Shown here: piece after piece, positions 30,324-40,813 of the stretch
Position numbering within the stretch: position 1 is the first letter of the stretch
How the letters are laid out: each line of letters opens with the position of its first letter
From: an uncultured Helicobacteraceae bacterium
GTDB lineage: Bacteria; Campylobacterota; Campylobacteria; Campylobacterales; Helicobacteraceae
DNA length: 62,433 nt
Assembly: GCA_934668765.1 (NCBI GenBank)
Contig: CAKUOH010000013.1
Location: 1 to 62,433 of the forward strand
Direction: 5' to 3'
Translations under genes and position numbers: made by a program
Notes under the pieces: generated by a model
The model's input: the letters and a program-made list of their open reading frames with translations, nothing else
What the model was told of the DNA's origin: nothing
Database searches by the model: none

Positions 30324-31418
30324 TTTAAGAAAAAATTAAGTTAAGCAGTAAAACTAAAAAATTTTCGGCATTCTATGAAAAAATCTTAAAGTTAGCTTAA
30401 AAAAATTAAACTTATCACAATTTTTTAAATTTTTTATTTTTTTAGCTCAAATCATTTTTTTAAAAAAAATCATTTCATTTGCTTTAAATTAACTTTTAAG
30501 CATTTAATGTTTTTTTAGAAATTAGAATCACTAATGATATTAGATTCTCTTAATCTAACTAGCAATAGTAATATTTCTTCTTTTCCCTTTAAACAAAACA
30601 GATATATATTAGGTAGGGGCATAGAAATTTATTTCCATACCTTTTTTACTTCGTGTATTGCTTTTAAGTAAGTGAAATTTTGTTTTTTGAGTTTGTAGGT
30701 AGGGCTTTTGAGTTAAAAAAATAAATATTAAGTAAATGAGTTTGGATTTAAGTTAGCGGATTTAGCTTTGAACTAAATTATTTTTGCTTTTTAAGTTAAT
30801 GAATTTTGCTTTGTGAAATATTTTTTTAAAGGGAATGAAATCAATCTCTGCATTTAATGTAGATTTTAATCTATTTTGATGATTTGTTTGGGTGTGGATT
30901 TGAGTTAAGAGATTTTGCTTTGTGAGTTAAATTTTTGTTTGACTTTAAAGCTAAATGAAATTTGTTTGTCTTTCAATGAAATTCATTTATAGCCACAATG
31001 ATTGTTAAACATAGCATTATCAATCTTGTAAATCATATCAAATCTATACATTTAGCATATTTTCTTTTAATCGCTTTGGATTAAAAAACTATGTGTTAGT
31101 GAGATTTATCATTGGAGCATCAAAATTTTACATTTTACTTGAATTTTTGAGATTTCACTTTGATATGTCAAAAATTAAAAAATTTGATTAAAAATACACA
31201 ATTTTAAAGTGATTTTGAGATTTTCAAGTTGCATTAGCACTTTATGTCAAAAAGTCATTTTCGTAGAAAACTGCTATCTATCCCTTGAAATAGGGCTTTC
31301 TCTCCCCAAAAGTGGGCTATTTGGGGGGTTATCCTGCGTAAAGTTTTTTTCTTTACATAGTAAATTTTCAGTTTTTAATGCAAAAACTATGCAAATTTTT
31401 AAATTTTTGCAATTTTGA
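30324..31418. other. AT-rich non-coding stretch with direct repeats and hairpins
   Basis: No convincing gene. It holds runs of A/T and short degenerate repeats of AGTTAA and TTTGCTTTGTGA. One pair of 23-base direct repeats (30794-30816 and 30902-30924) matches at 20 of 23 positions. Dyads near the right end include GTAAAG/CTTTAC around 31338-31357. This resembles the edge or replication-type region of a mobile element, but no origin can be proven. Confidence 0.45.
31276..31327 (-). repeat. short conserved block, inverted copy near 53.0 kb
   Basis: Reading the minus strand, a GCCCACTTTT block is followed by TATTTCAAGGGATAGA. The same two blocks occur on the plus strand at 52977-53034 with slightly different spacing. 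A CCCCAAA/TTTGGGG hairpin overlaps it. Possibly an element end or a shared regulatory site. Confidence 0.45.
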
Positions 31419-32091
31419 AAATTTTTTTACCATTTTTTACATTTAAATCATTTACAAAATTCGCTTAATTATGTTATCACAAATAGTAAGCAATCCGCGC
31501 AAGATGAAATAGATAATTCTCATTTAGTAAATGCGTTGGATTATGCTACTTCATCTGCAATCTCTGTCATCGATGAAAATGGTGATATTGTTGATAACTC
31601 TAAAAGCATTTTAGATTCGTGGAGATTAGATTCTAATAAACAACGCATTGAAACGCTAATCCAAAATCGCTTGGATTTTTTACTGCAATCTTTGCAGAGT
31701 GCATTAGAAAAACAGGACGAAGTCGATGAGAAATATTTAAAGCGATTTGCTAAAAATATGGATTTTATGATAAAAGAAATTGGCTATGGAGTCAATTTTT
31801 TATCCACACAGGACGAATCTAGGTTTAAAAATCTATGTAAAATATATCGTTTTAATAAGAATTTAGCCAAAAATCTTATTAAAGATAGCATTGTAGAGCC
31901 CTAGCGCGGAATCTATCATAGATTCTACGCCAAAAGGCAAACAAATTGACAAAGATTTAAGTCAATTATTACAAGATTCATTACAAAGCACTGAAAATAC
32001 GCTAGATTCTAATCTAAATAAGTCTGCCTCGCAAAAGCAGACTATTTTAGAATCTAGCAAATCGCGCGGAGATATTGAGTGGCATTCGTAA
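31419..32091 (+). pseudogene. frameshifted hypothetical gene
   Basis: An open, protein-like frame runs from 31419 (no start codon before a TTG at 31536) to a TAG at 31902. A second frame takes over around 31895 and continues to 32091 with similar composition (ESIIDSTPKGKQIDKDLSQL). The two together read as one Ser/Leu/Lys-rich helical protein that has lost its start and suffered a frameshift. Family unknown. It runs convergent into the integrase remnant. Confidence 0.5.
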
Positions 32092-32791
32092 GCGTTGATT
32101 CATCTAAATGGGTGTAGATTTTTGTGGTTTCAACACTAGAATGCCCTAATAATTGCTGTAATAGCAATAAATCATTAGATTCTTTATAAATCAAAGTAGC
32201 ATAGCTATGCCTTAAAGTGTGTGCGCCATTTTTTGACTTGCTGTGTAGATTATTTTGCTCAAAAGCACTTCTTACTATGCGATATATCGCGTGGTGTGTG
32301 ATTCTTTTGCCGCTTTTATTTAAGAATAGGTTTTTAGATAAATGCAGTGGCACAATCTTATCACGCAGTGCTAGGTAGGTATCTAACTCATCTTTGATTT
32401 GATATTTGGCTATTGGCACATTGCGATATTTAGAGCATTTACCTAAAACGCTTATTATGTAGCAATCGCCCACTTCTCTTATGTCATCTTTGGATAGAAT
32501 GGCGACTTCGCAAGTGCGGATTCCGCCAAACATTAAAAGTGATAAGATAAGATTATTTCGCGCTATAATGAAATTATCGTTTAATGATTTGCTGGTAGTA
32601 GGTTTATTTGCTTTAATGGCATTCCTTAAGGCTTTTAGCTCGTGTAATTGTAAATATCTAGGCAGTTTTACATTGCAACTAATTATATTTTTGACATTTA
32701 TTTCAAAGCCAAAGGCATAATTATCGCTATTTTTCTTTTCTATAAATCTAAAGAAATTTAGAATTACGCGCCGATAGCGCGTGAGATTTCC
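32054..32791 (-). pseudogene. tyrosine recombinase (Xer/integrase) lacking its N-terminal domain
   Basis: The catalytic residues are present: Arg in FGGIRTCEV, HTLRHSY, the second His in GHSSVETT, and Tyr in TKIYTHLD. The frame is open back to 32791 and upstream reads like the end of the core-binding domain (TRYRRVILNFFRFIEKKN). There is no start codon and most of the SAM-like domain is missing. Only a 159-residue product could start at the ATG at 32533, and it would lack DNA-core binding. Probably an element integrase fused at its 5' end to the AAA fragment. Confidence 0.75.
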
Positions 32792-33180
32792 TCATAAGAA
32801 AAACCTATTAGTTGGCTAATCATAAGTGCAGATTCGCGCCTCTTTGAGCCACCAAAAGCTTCCAAAAAATCCCTAAATACGCAAACTTCCTCCGCAATAG
32901 CGACTAGATGAAGCAAAGCAAACTCCGCATCATTTAAATGCAAAGTATCCGCCAAAAGGCGCAAATTGTCATTTAGCGTTTTGTGAAAACCGATTTTTCC
33001 TTGCTTTTCTTTTTTTAATAGCAAATCTAACTCCACTTTGCAAAATGCAAGGATTTCACTTTTGCATTTCTCTTTATTGTCGCTTTTGGTGTAAGATTCT
33101 TGACTAGGGCAAATCTCATCAAAACCGATAAATTCAGCTATCGCGTCATAATCATAAGGCTGTCTTGCCATAAAAGACAT
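32764..33180 (-). pseudogene. N-terminal fragment of an AAA-type ATPase (tentative)
   Basis: 138 residues. The region NLRLLADTLHLNDAEFALLH followed by LIGFSYEEISRAIG resembles the N-terminal helical domain that precedes the ATPase module in SpoVK/ClpX-like AAA proteins. The frame stops just at the junction with the integrase remnant, where the ATPase domain should follow. Hence a truncated gene. Family call is tentative. Confidence 0.4.
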
Positions 33181-33201
33181 AAAGCGAGTAAATCCATCTA
33201 G

Positions 33202-33294
33202 CTATATCAAAAATTTAAGCATATAAATTTTTGCTTTGCTATTTAGGTAAAGTCGCTCATCGTTTATGATTTTTTGAACTTGTTTTGCTCTCAT
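33202..33294 (-). CDS. possible 30-residue peptide upstream of the AAA fragment
   Basis: ATG at 33294 with AGGGGAT 5 bases upstream; product MRAKQVQKIINDERLYLNSK plus a short hydrophobic end. Lies 21 bases before the ATPase fragment on the same strand. Could be a leader gene or a chance frame. Confidence 0.3.
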   Translation of the reverse strand: MRAKQVQKIINDERLYLNSKAKIYMLKFLI

Positions 33295-33521
33295 TTTCAA
33301 TCCCCTTTCAAAATTAAAATTACAAATGAAATTACTCCATAAAAAATGGACAAAAAGTTGTCCCGCTGAATCGCTTTTAGATTTCGACTCTCAATCGCTT
33401 TTAGATTCGATAGCAAAAAATGTGCGAATCTTTTGTAAGATTTACCGTCTCCCACACAAGCAAAGGCAATTAAAACTTACGCCGATTGCGTTGTAACATA
33501 GCAATATAATTTATACCTTGT

Positions 33522-33527
33522 TATAAT
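33522..33527 (+). promoter_or_regulatory. promoter -10 of the HNH gene
   Basis: TTGTTATAAT about 52 bases upstream of the ATG at 33579. Confidence 0.5.
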
Positions 33528-33578
33528 AAATATTTTTTGATAGAATCTCATATTAAATTTTAAAATAAGAAGTTAAAA

Positions 33579-34382
33579 ATGGCGGAATTAACGAAAGAAG
33601 AGGCAAAATATATTGAGTTGGCATTAGAGCCAAAATACAAAAACGATAAAGGGCAACTTGCTTATGCTATCGCTACAAGTTGGAATTATATACCAAATGC
33701 AGATGAGGTTAAAAAAGATTTCGGCAGTTTGGAAGAATGGCTTACTTATGAAATTTTTGGCGATAAAACAAAAACAGCAGAACTTGGACAGCTAAAAGAG
33801 AAATTTAAGTTAGCAAAAAAAATATGGGCTGGGCAAAAGCATAGGACAGGATTTGCAAATGTTGAAAAATTTAAGCAATGGGTAATGGTAGCTAAAAATT
33901 GTGATGGTTGGGGTTTTGTAAAAGCTGATGATAAATTTGATGGACTGATTGCAAAATACGAAAGAGGCGATTTTGGGTTTAGAAGTTTTAAGAGATTTTA
34001 TGAATGGTATGAATCTACACCGAAAAAATGTTGCTATTGTGGCATAAGTGAGGGTGATTTAAAAAAACTATTCAAAGAAAGCAACGATGAAAGCGAACGA
34101 AATACAAAACCGCTATATTCTAAAAAATGTGGTTTTACTTCGGCTTTGCAAGTCGAAAAGCTAAATCCAAACAAACCATACAATGAATCAAATTGCAAAC
34201 TTGCTTGTGCGTTTTGCAATAATGCTAAAAGCGATATGGTGAATGCAGATAATTTTAAAAAATTTGCAAAAAATCACATAAAACCATTGCTTGATGGCTT
34301 TTTAGGTGGCATCTCAAACAAAATGCCATTTTTTGAAAAAAATAACGAAAAAGACGATTCAAGGCAATATAAAACAAAGTAA
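33579..34382 (+). CDS. HNH-endonuclease-like protein
   Basis: 267 residues. The C-terminal half has paired CxxC motifs (CCYCGIS around 151 and CAFCNNAKSD around 215) flanking VEKLNPNKPYNESNCKLAC. This is the zinc-bound HNH/beta-beta-alpha-Me layout. The N-terminal half (1-140) is a helical domain I do not recognise. Alone on the plus strand with its own promoter, in a region of defence and mobile genes. A restriction or phage-defence role is possible; an HNH homing-type nuclease is the alternative. Confidence 0.65.
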   Translation: MAELTKEEAKYIELALEPKYKNDKGQLAYAIATSWNYIPNADEVKKDFGSLEEWLTYEIFGDKTKTAELGQLKEKFKLAKKIWAGQKHRTGFANVEKFKQWVMVAKNCDGWGFVKADDKFDGLIAKYERGDFGFRSFKRFYEWYESTPKKCCYCGISEGDLKKLFKESNDESERNTKPLYSKKCGFTSALQVEKLNPNKPYNESNCKLACAFCNNAKSDMVNADNFKKFAKNHIKPLLDGFLGGISNKMPFFEKNNEKDDSRQYKTK

Positions 34383-34428
34383 TACCAAAAATAAAAATCC
34401 TCCCCCACTCGAGGGAGTGGCGATTATT

Positions 34429-34899
34429 CTATGCGAATTTTTCTAGCGATACATTTAGCTTGTATAGCAAATCTTTGTTTCCTTTGATAGATTCAAACAC
34501 TTTTGGCATAAACTCGCTAAAATCATCACACTCAATGATTCCGACAGAATCCATATAGATATAATGTTCGCTTGATAGCGAAATCTTAAATCCTTTTTGG
34601 TGCAAATCATTACTTACTGATTGCAGTTTATCGCTCGTGCTCGCGCTCAAATCATCTGTTTTAAACAGCACGATTCCGCTCCACCAGCACTCATCAAAAT
34701 ATCTCACAAGTATTCCAAAATGATACTTTGAATACGCTTCAAAATAGATTGCTATGCAATCATCAACTCTTTCGACTTTATAGTAATCATCGCAAACCAT
34801 TTCAATATCCCTTTGCATAAGTGCTAGGCGAATCTCTGCGCTTTGCTCTTCGATTGTCTCTAATGATTTATTCAAACTAACTACGCTACTTTTTGTCAT
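34429..34899 (-). CDS. hypothetical protein, 156 residues
   Basis: Not recognised. A helical N-terminus (ETIEEQSAEIRLALMQRDIE) is followed by an alpha/beta domain with KYHFGILVRYFDECWWSGIVLF. It is convergent with the HNH gene and preceded by GGAGG. The 34900-35192 gap upstream shows no gene. Confidence 0.55.
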   Translation of the reverse strand: MTKSSVVSLNKSLETIEEQSAEIRLALMQRDIEMVCDDYYKVERVDDCIAIYFEAYSKYHFGILVRYFDECWWSGIVLFKTDDLSASTSDKLQSVSNDLHQKGFKISLSSEHYIYMDSVGIIECDDFSEFMPKVFESIKGNKDLLYKLNVSLEKFA

Positions 34900-35192
34900 A
34901 ATGACCTCCGTAAAAAAATAATGTCAATCAAACGCAAGATTCTTAATCCTAACCGCAAAGCAAAATCTCTCCCGCAAAGTAGGGTAAAATCACAATCTTT
35001 GCGTTTGATTGCAACGGAAATATACTACGCGCCAAAATTTATACCTTTTATAACAATTATTTAAAAGAAAAAAGTTTGTCATATCGAATCTTTGCGAATC
35101 AAAAATGCGCAAATAGTGTGAAATTTTGAGTAAATCTTATTGGATTTATTTGTAAATAAAGTGCGAATCTTATAAATCAAACGAATATTTGC

Positions 35193-35198
35193 TATAAT
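35193..35198 (+). promoter_or_regulatory. promoter -10 of the isocitrate dehydrogenase fragment
   Basis: TTTGCTATAAT, extended -10, 33 bases before the ATG, with AAAGGA just upstream of the start. The promoter appears intact although the gene is cut. Confidence 0.6.
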
Positions 35199-35215
35199 TT
35201 TCGCTTCAAAATTAA

Positions 35216-35951
<736 letters not shown>

Positions 35952-35974
35952 TGTTTGTCCTTTATGTAGAATTT

Positions 35975-36130
35975 AATGCTAATAGCATTAACACTATTTA
36001 TCGCTATAAGCACCATTTATAGTAAGAATACTATCAATGCTATAATATAGTATTAACACTATTCCTAGCATAAATGCTATTTGTAGATATAAACACTATA
36101 AATAGCATAAATGGTGTTTATGGTGGTTAT
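35975..36130. repeat. iteron-like block of AACACTAT and ATAGCATTAA units
   Basis: The motif AACACTAT recurs at 35990, 36055 and 36092 amid inverted copies of ATAGCATAAA/AATGCTAT, ending in GGTGTTTATGGTGGTTATG. It could be a plasmid-type origin, a binding array, or a decayed microsatellite. No gene in 35952-36407. Confidence 0.45.
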
Positions 36131-36239
36131 GTATTTTCAATGATTGAAATATTGTAATAGGGGGATTGGGGAATGCTTGAGTGGCTTTTGTGGGTGTGCT
36201 GTATTATGAATAAAAAATGTGCCTTTTTTCGATAGCAAG

Positions 36240-36277
36240 TAGGAATTTATCATAGTATGCCAATACGATAAATCCTA
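36240..36277. other. hairpin downstream of the HipA-like gene
   Basis: TAGGAATTTATC at 36240-36251 pairs with GATAAATCCTA at 36267-36277 with one bulge. It could act as a terminator-like or processing structure beyond the 3' end of the kinase gene; there is no clear U-tract. Confidence 0.3.
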
Positions 36278-36407
36278 TTGCAAATTTTTTGTAGGAGCAT
36301 TACGGCATCTCCAAAGCCACCGCTTTCTGCCATCGGCAGTTGCGCAAACCATAAAGAGAGATTAAAATTATAATATATTTTTTAGCTATTTTTTGATTCA
36401 CTGCGCA

Positions 36408-37670
36408 TTATAGGCTTAATCCATCATCATCTTTTGATTTGGGATTTGGTTTAGTCCTTTCAATATCTTTTATTTTAGCAATTTGCAACTTTTTATCCTT
36501 TTGATATGCAAATTCTAGTGCTAAACTTGCTCTATCCTGCATTGCCTTTTGTATTGGCTCTAACCACGAATCAGGCAAATTAAATTCTTTATGTTTTTTA
36601 AATTCAAAGGTTTTTAGCTTTTCTAGGTTTGGGATATGGCGTTTTCGCACAAATCTATCCATTTGTTCATCAAAATTAAAACCAAAATATGATTTTTTGC
36701 TTGTTATCACTTCTCTTATATTTTTTAAATCTCTTTGTTGTAAGTAATTTATCATAGAAAACCCATTATCAAATATAGGCGCAGAACGCAAAATTTTATT
36801 TGTATTATTATCAATTATCATTCCAAAATTGCCTATATGCCTATCTGAATTACAAATTATTCCATCAAATAACATTAAATCAGCCATTTTGTCTTTATTG
36901 TAGGTTGTTGTAGCGGTTTGAATCTTTTCAAACTTATCTTTTTGTGAAAAATCTTTTCCTACAAAATGGCTTATGGATAAATATCCTTCATTTTCATTTG
37001 TAAAAAGCAGACAAGTGCTTACAATTTGTCCGTGAAATTCTTTCAAATTGTATGGCGTATGCTCAAATCCTAACACTTTGGCGATTTGCGCACAATAATA
37101 TTCACTGTATGGTTCTTTACCCCTATTGATTTCGTGTCTATTTGTTCCTTTGTATAGATAGATTTGTCCATTTTCTCTATGCCAACATTTTTTTAGATTT
37201 CCCTCTGTAGTGTATTCAGGGGAGCTAGTTATACCATTTGCTTTATGTGAATTACCATTAAAAGCTACTAAAGCTAATGCTTCATCAAATTTATTATCAT
37301 ATAGATTATATTTGCTCCATTTATAATCTTTATCGCTAGGCATTATCCAATAAGAATCATTAAGTGATAGTGCAAGAGAAACTTTGACATAGTCCATAAA
37401 TTCTTCGCTTTTATTGTCTTGTTTATATGTGGCAACTATCTTTTCTACAAAAGCACGATTTTCAGGTGCTTTTCTATTGTATATCCAAGATTTTAAATTT
37501 TGGTTTGCATTGCTTGTCGTTATACCTCTAGGTAACATTTTTTCATCAAAGATTTTTATGCTAACAATATTTGCTATGGTAGCTTTACCTATATCCTCAA
37601 ATTCTTTTTCAGTAACAATCACTTCAAACTCTAAAATAATCTTATCCTTATTTTTTAGCACATACTTCAT
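36408..37670 (-). CDS. HipA-like/CtkA-like serine-threonine kinase
   Basis: 420 residues. The C-terminal half has the HipA/PI3K-like kinase landmarks: the catalytic loop ICNSDRHIGNFGMI and the metal site APIFDNGFSM. Helicobacter CtkA (JHP0940), a plasticity-zone kinase, belongs to this superfamily. This protein is longer, with a different N-terminal 130 residues (including SLALSLNDSYWIMPSD). No HipB-like antitoxin is adjacent; the upstream gene is a helical hypothetical protein. Toxin, host-directed or regulatory kinase roles cannot be told apart from sequence. Confidence 0.8.
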   Translation of the reverse strand: MKYVLKNKDKIILEFEVIVTEKEFEDIGKATIANIVSIKIFDEKMLPRGITTSNANQNLKSWIYNRKAPENRAFVEKIVATYKQDNKSEEFMDYVKVSLALSLNDSYWIMPSDKDYKWSKYNLYDNKFDEALALVAFNGNSHKANGITSSPEYTTEGNLKKCWHRENGQIYLYKGTNRHEINRGKEPYSEYYCAQIAKVLGFEHTPYNLKEFHGQIVSTCLLFTNENEGYLSISHFVGKDFSQKDKFEKIQTATTTYNKDKMADLMLFDGIICNSDRHIGNFGMIIDNNTNKILRSAPIFDNGFSMINYLQQRDLKNIREVITSKKSYFGFNFDEQMDRFVRKRHIPNLEKLKTFEFKKHKEFNLPDSWLEPIQKAMQDRASLALEFAYQKDKKLQIAKIKDIERTKPNPKSKDDDGLSL

Positions 37671-37721
37671 TGTATTATCTCTTGCTTTAGTGATTAAAAT
37701 TGCATTATGCCATTGTTTTCC

Positions 37722-38321
37722 TTACTTTGTCAAAGTCCGTCCCATATTTACTCCTGCCTCCATAGTTTTTGCTAAAGCTGGATTTATAAGTACTGTTAGT
37801 TTTGTAATGGTAGCCTGTGGTAAATCTTTGTTATTTGCCATAATGCTTTTCGCACAAGATTCCTTACAATTATTCAAAATCGTGTTATCTAGCTTATCTA
37901 TCTTATTTTTAGGTGTATTTGCAAAGGCTAAAAAGTCTTTTATGCTTTGAGTGCCTAACATTTGATTATTATTAGCGCGGACAATAGCTTTATGCCACTT
38001 GCTTAAAAACTGAAAGTTTTTATTTTCTTTTTGCGCTATATCTAGGCAATCTTTGATAAGCAATTTATGTTCAGGTGTTAGTTTAGAATTTTTGCTATTA
38101 GATAGCGCGATAAGCACACGCATTTCATCGACACTCATCTCTTTTTTGGCATAATCTTTAAATTCTTGCATAAATTCTTTTTTGCTTTGGACTTTGCCTT
38201 GTTGCTTTTCGTATTGCATATACTCTTCTTTGGCAGTAAAGTAGTTCCACACGCTTTTGCCATCATTTTGATTTTCTTGTTCTTGCCCTATCTTTTTAGT
38301 TTTAGGATTTGCCTGTGCCAA
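37722..38321 (-). CDS. helical hypothetical protein related to the 50.7 kb gene
   Basis: 199 residues, Lys/Gln/Asn-rich, all-helical. Residues about 45-100 (SKKEFMQEFKDYAKKE ... PEHKLLIKDCLDIAQKE) align with SKEEFCADLKNHAKTE ... NEHKKLIKESLKLAVAYE in the protein at 50689-51561. They therefore share a domain of an element-borne family. Same strand as, and 50 bases upstream of, the kinase gene. Confidence 0.55.
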   Translation of the reverse strand: MAQANPKTKKIGQEQENQNDGKSVWNYFTAKEEYMQYEKQQGKVQSKKEFMQEFKDYAKKEMSVDEMRVLIALSNSKNSKLTPEHKLLIKDCLDIAQKENKNFQFLSKWHKAIVRANNNQMLGTQSIKDFLAFANTPKNKIDKLDNTILNNCKESCAKSIMANNKDLPQATITKLTVLINPALAKTMEAGVNMGRTLTK

Positions 38322-38455
38322 AATTTCAGTGTAAGTATCCCCAAAATCTTTTTATTTTTAGATATTTTGATTACTTTTTGAAACAAGACTAGATTTTGCT
38401 AGAAAATTCTAGGTATTTCTAGTTGGGCTTTGTAACAAAAGATATTTTGGTGGAT

Positions 38456-38767
38456 TCACTCAAACATTTCTGTCAAAATTGATTTTAATTTTGCCTGAAT
38501 CTTTGGCTCTAAATCACAAATTTTACCTAAAAATCTATCCACACTCACACAACGAATTTGGTCGCACAAAATTCTAGCATTTTTGCCCTCTAGCGTAAAA
38601 TCCACTCTAAAAGGTGCACTAAAGCTCTTTGAAGTGATAGGCGCAATTAGGCGCGTTTGCAGATAATTTAGCTCATTTGGCGAAATAATCACGCAAGGAC
38701 GCCTTTTGGCGATTTCCCTGCCTATCGTAGGATTTAAATCTATCCAAAAAATCTCAAATTGCCTCAT
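38456..38767 (-). CDS. MazF/PemK-type endoribonuclease toxin
   Basis: 103 residues with EIFWIDLNPTIGREIAKRRP, CVIISP and the RCVSVDRFLGKI end, all typical of PemK/MazF mRNA interferases. The upstream antitoxin stop abuts its start (TGA/ATG region with no gap). Confidence 0.9.
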   Translation of the reverse strand: MRQFEIFWIDLNPTIGREIAKRRPCVIISPNELNYLQTRLIAPITSKSFSAPFRVDFTLEGKNARILCDQIRCVSVDRFLGKICDLEPKIQAKLKSILTEMFE

Positions 38768-39019
38768 TTACCATTCCCATTCTTTTAAATCATCATTTAA
38801 AAATTCATCTTGCAATTTCGCACAATTTTCATCTAATTGTGCTTTTTTGCGTAGCGATTCATCGTTCCAATTTGAGCGATATTTTTTATTTGGCGTTAGC
38901 AAAAGCCCATTTTTTTGTAACTTTAAGTCAATATCCGTGTCTCGCAAATGCGCTTTGTCGATAAAAACCTTTGGTATGCGAATCCCATAAGAACTGCCTA
39001 TTTTTACTAATTTTGTCAT
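38768..39019 (-). CDS. MazE/AbrB-type antitoxin
   Basis: 83 residues. The N-terminal swapped-hairpin domain reads LVKIGSSYGIRIPKVFIDKA with a LTPNKKY end, and an acidic C-terminal tail (DDLKEWEW) would wrap the toxin. Pairs with the MazF-like gene directly downstream. Confidence 0.88.
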   Translation of the reverse strand: MTKLVKIGSSYGIRIPKVFIDKAHLRDTDIDLKLQKNGLLLTPNKKYRSNWNDESLRKKAQLDENCAKLQDEFLNDDLKEWEW

Positions 39020-39144
39020 AATTACACCTTATCAAAAATAATTATTTTGTTATTATAAATCAAAATATTTACAATGTCAAGTAGTTAGCATAATGCTTAA
39101 AGCATTGTTTGCTATTTCAATTTTTCATAGTTCTAATCCTTTTC

Positions 39145-39426
39145 CTAACCCAAACTCACATTCAAACTTTTACCTAACACTCTAGCGGCATTACTTAATG
39201 TATGCAAAGTCAAAGAGCAATTATTTGGTTCAAGCAAACGATTCACGGTGGCTCTACTTGTATTCATCAGCTTTGCCATTTGAGTTTTGCTGATATTTTG
39301 AGATTTCATTTCGGATTCGATTTGATGGGCGATAACTTTTTTGATTGCCAAATCACTCACTTCATCTAAAATATGCTCACTCTCTAAAAACTCATCAAAA
39401 TTTGAACCTATATGTTTATTTTTCAT
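39145..39426 (-). CDS. XRE-family antitoxin (HigA-like)
   Basis: 93 residues with a helix-turn-helix (MKSQNISKTQMAKLMNTSRA). It lies one base downstream of the RelE-superfamily toxin. This toxin-first order is that of higBA. Confidence 0.88.
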   Translation of the reverse strand: MKNKHIGSNFDEFLESEHILDEVSDLAIKKVIAHQIESEMKSQNISKTQMAKLMNTSRATVNRLLEPNNCSLTLHTLSNAARVLGKSLNVSLG

Positions 39427-39427
39427 T

Positions 39428-39775
39428 TTAAACCTCCGAATCTATTTCTTTTTTGCGAGAAATAGCTATTTGCTTATCTTGTTTGCTTAACTTTTGGCTT
39501 TTTTTGATGAAGCCGTGCAAAAGTATCATTTTGCTATCTTTTATAGTAAAAAGCACTCTTGCGATTTTGTCGCTTTTAAGATTACTTCGCACTTCCCAAA
39601 GTCCGCTATCTATCTTTTTTACAAGCGGAAGCCCAATAGGAAATCCAAACTCTACTGCCTTTATGTCTGCGCCAATGCTCTTTTTGTCATCTTTGTCTAA
39701 TTCTAAAAGCCACTCACGCACAGGCTCATTTCCTGCACTGCTTTTGTAAAAATAGACTTCAATGACTTTTTTCAT
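39428..39775 (-). CDS. HigB/RelE-superfamily (Gp49-like) toxin
   Basis: 115 residues with EPVREWLLEL, GLPLVKKIDSGLWEVRSNL and ARVLFTIKDSKMILLHGFIKK, the Gp49/HigB-like pattern of ribosome-dependent RNases. A 61-base piece of this gene is duplicated at 42297-42357. Confidence 0.9.
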   Translation of the reverse strand: MKKVIEVYFYKSSAGNEPVREWLLELDKDDKKSIGADIKAVEFGFPIGLPLVKKIDSGLWEVRSNLKSDKIARVLFTIKDSKMILLHGFIKKSQKLSKQDKQIAISRKKEIDSEV

Positions 39776-39895
39776 AGCTTATCCATAAAAAATTTAACTA
39801 AAAGTGTATCAAAATAAATACATTATGTCAAGTCATTGCAATTTTACAATATAATCTCTAATTTATTTTTTACAGAATTGTCCTTTCTGTCGTAA

Positions 39896-40813
39896 TTACT
39901 TTTTATGACTTTTCCGCTGTCCTTGTGATGGTGGAGGTTGAGTATCATTATCTAATCTTTTTTGTTGATAATGAATTTTAGATACTAAAAATCTAAAATA
40001 ATCTTTATTCCATACCTCAAGCTCACTAGGATTTTTAACAAATTTTATTGCATCATCAATAGCCCACTCAAAATTAACTTCATCGATTTTTGCCAATAAT
40101 AATTCTTGCAAATCATTTTGTGTAATATACTCTTTAGTGGTATTGCCACTATCTTTAATCCTATAATATAAGTGTTTCAAATTAAGTGGCACATTGTTTT
40201 TCACATACCATTCAAAATCAAACCAATCTCTACCTTTCACTCGCATTTTCCAATCTCTGAATAAGAGAGCGTGTATTTTACCAGCATAAAGGTTTGGCAA
40301 AGTCATTGTTGTAATGCTAAAACTTTTAGGCAACAATAACATTTTTGTTTCTGTTTCAAAGTGTAATGGTGGATTTGTATCGGCTTCTATTTTAATTTTG
40401 ATTACACTATTTTCTTTAGCATTGTAAAAATTTTTAGCATCAACACTTAAATCATAGATTTTGGTATCATTTTTTAAAAATGCCGATTCAACAGTGCTGT
40501 TTTGCTTTATTTTTTTAGCAATATTCACTTTGATGCCTAACGCTTCAAATTCATCTACAATATGTCCAAAATATTTTTCTATATTAAAATTTTCATCTTT
40601 TTGCAAAAGCGAACAATCTAAATCCTCAGAAAATCTAGGCAAACCATAAAATATTCGCAAACAAGTGCCACCATAAAATGTAGCCTTTTCAAAAAATCCA
40701 CCATTATAAAGTCCCAAAAGAGTAATTTCTTGAAAAATTTCTCTTAATGCGTTATATATATCCTCTTTTGAATGAATCTCATATTTTTTTAACATTTGCT
40801 CAATGATGTTCAT
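39896..40813 (-). CDS. AbiEii-type nucleotidyltransferase toxin
   Basis: 305 residues. The nucleotidyltransferase core is clear: GGTCLRIFYGLPRFSEDLDC. Downstream strands and the YAGKIHALLFRDWKMRVKGR segment are typical of AbiEii. Such enzymes modify tRNA acceptor ends and act in phage abortive infection (type IV toxin-antitoxin). The start overlaps the AbiEi stop by 4 bases. Confidence 0.9.
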   Translation of the reverse strand: MNIIEQMLKKYEIHSKEDIYNALREIFQEITLLGLYNGGFFEKATFYGGTCLRIFYGLPRFSEDLDCSLLQKDENFNIEKYFGHIVDEFEALGIKVNIAKKIKQNSTVESAFLKNDTKIYDLSVDAKNFYNAKENSVIKIKIEADTNPPLHFETETKMLLLPKSFSITTMTLPNLYAGKIHALLFRDWKMRVKGRDWFDFEWYVKNNVPLNLKHLYYRIKDSGNTTKEYITQNDLQELLLAKIDEVNFEWAIDDAIKFVKNPSELEVWNKDYFRFLVSKIHYQQKRLDNDTQPPPSQGQRKSHKK

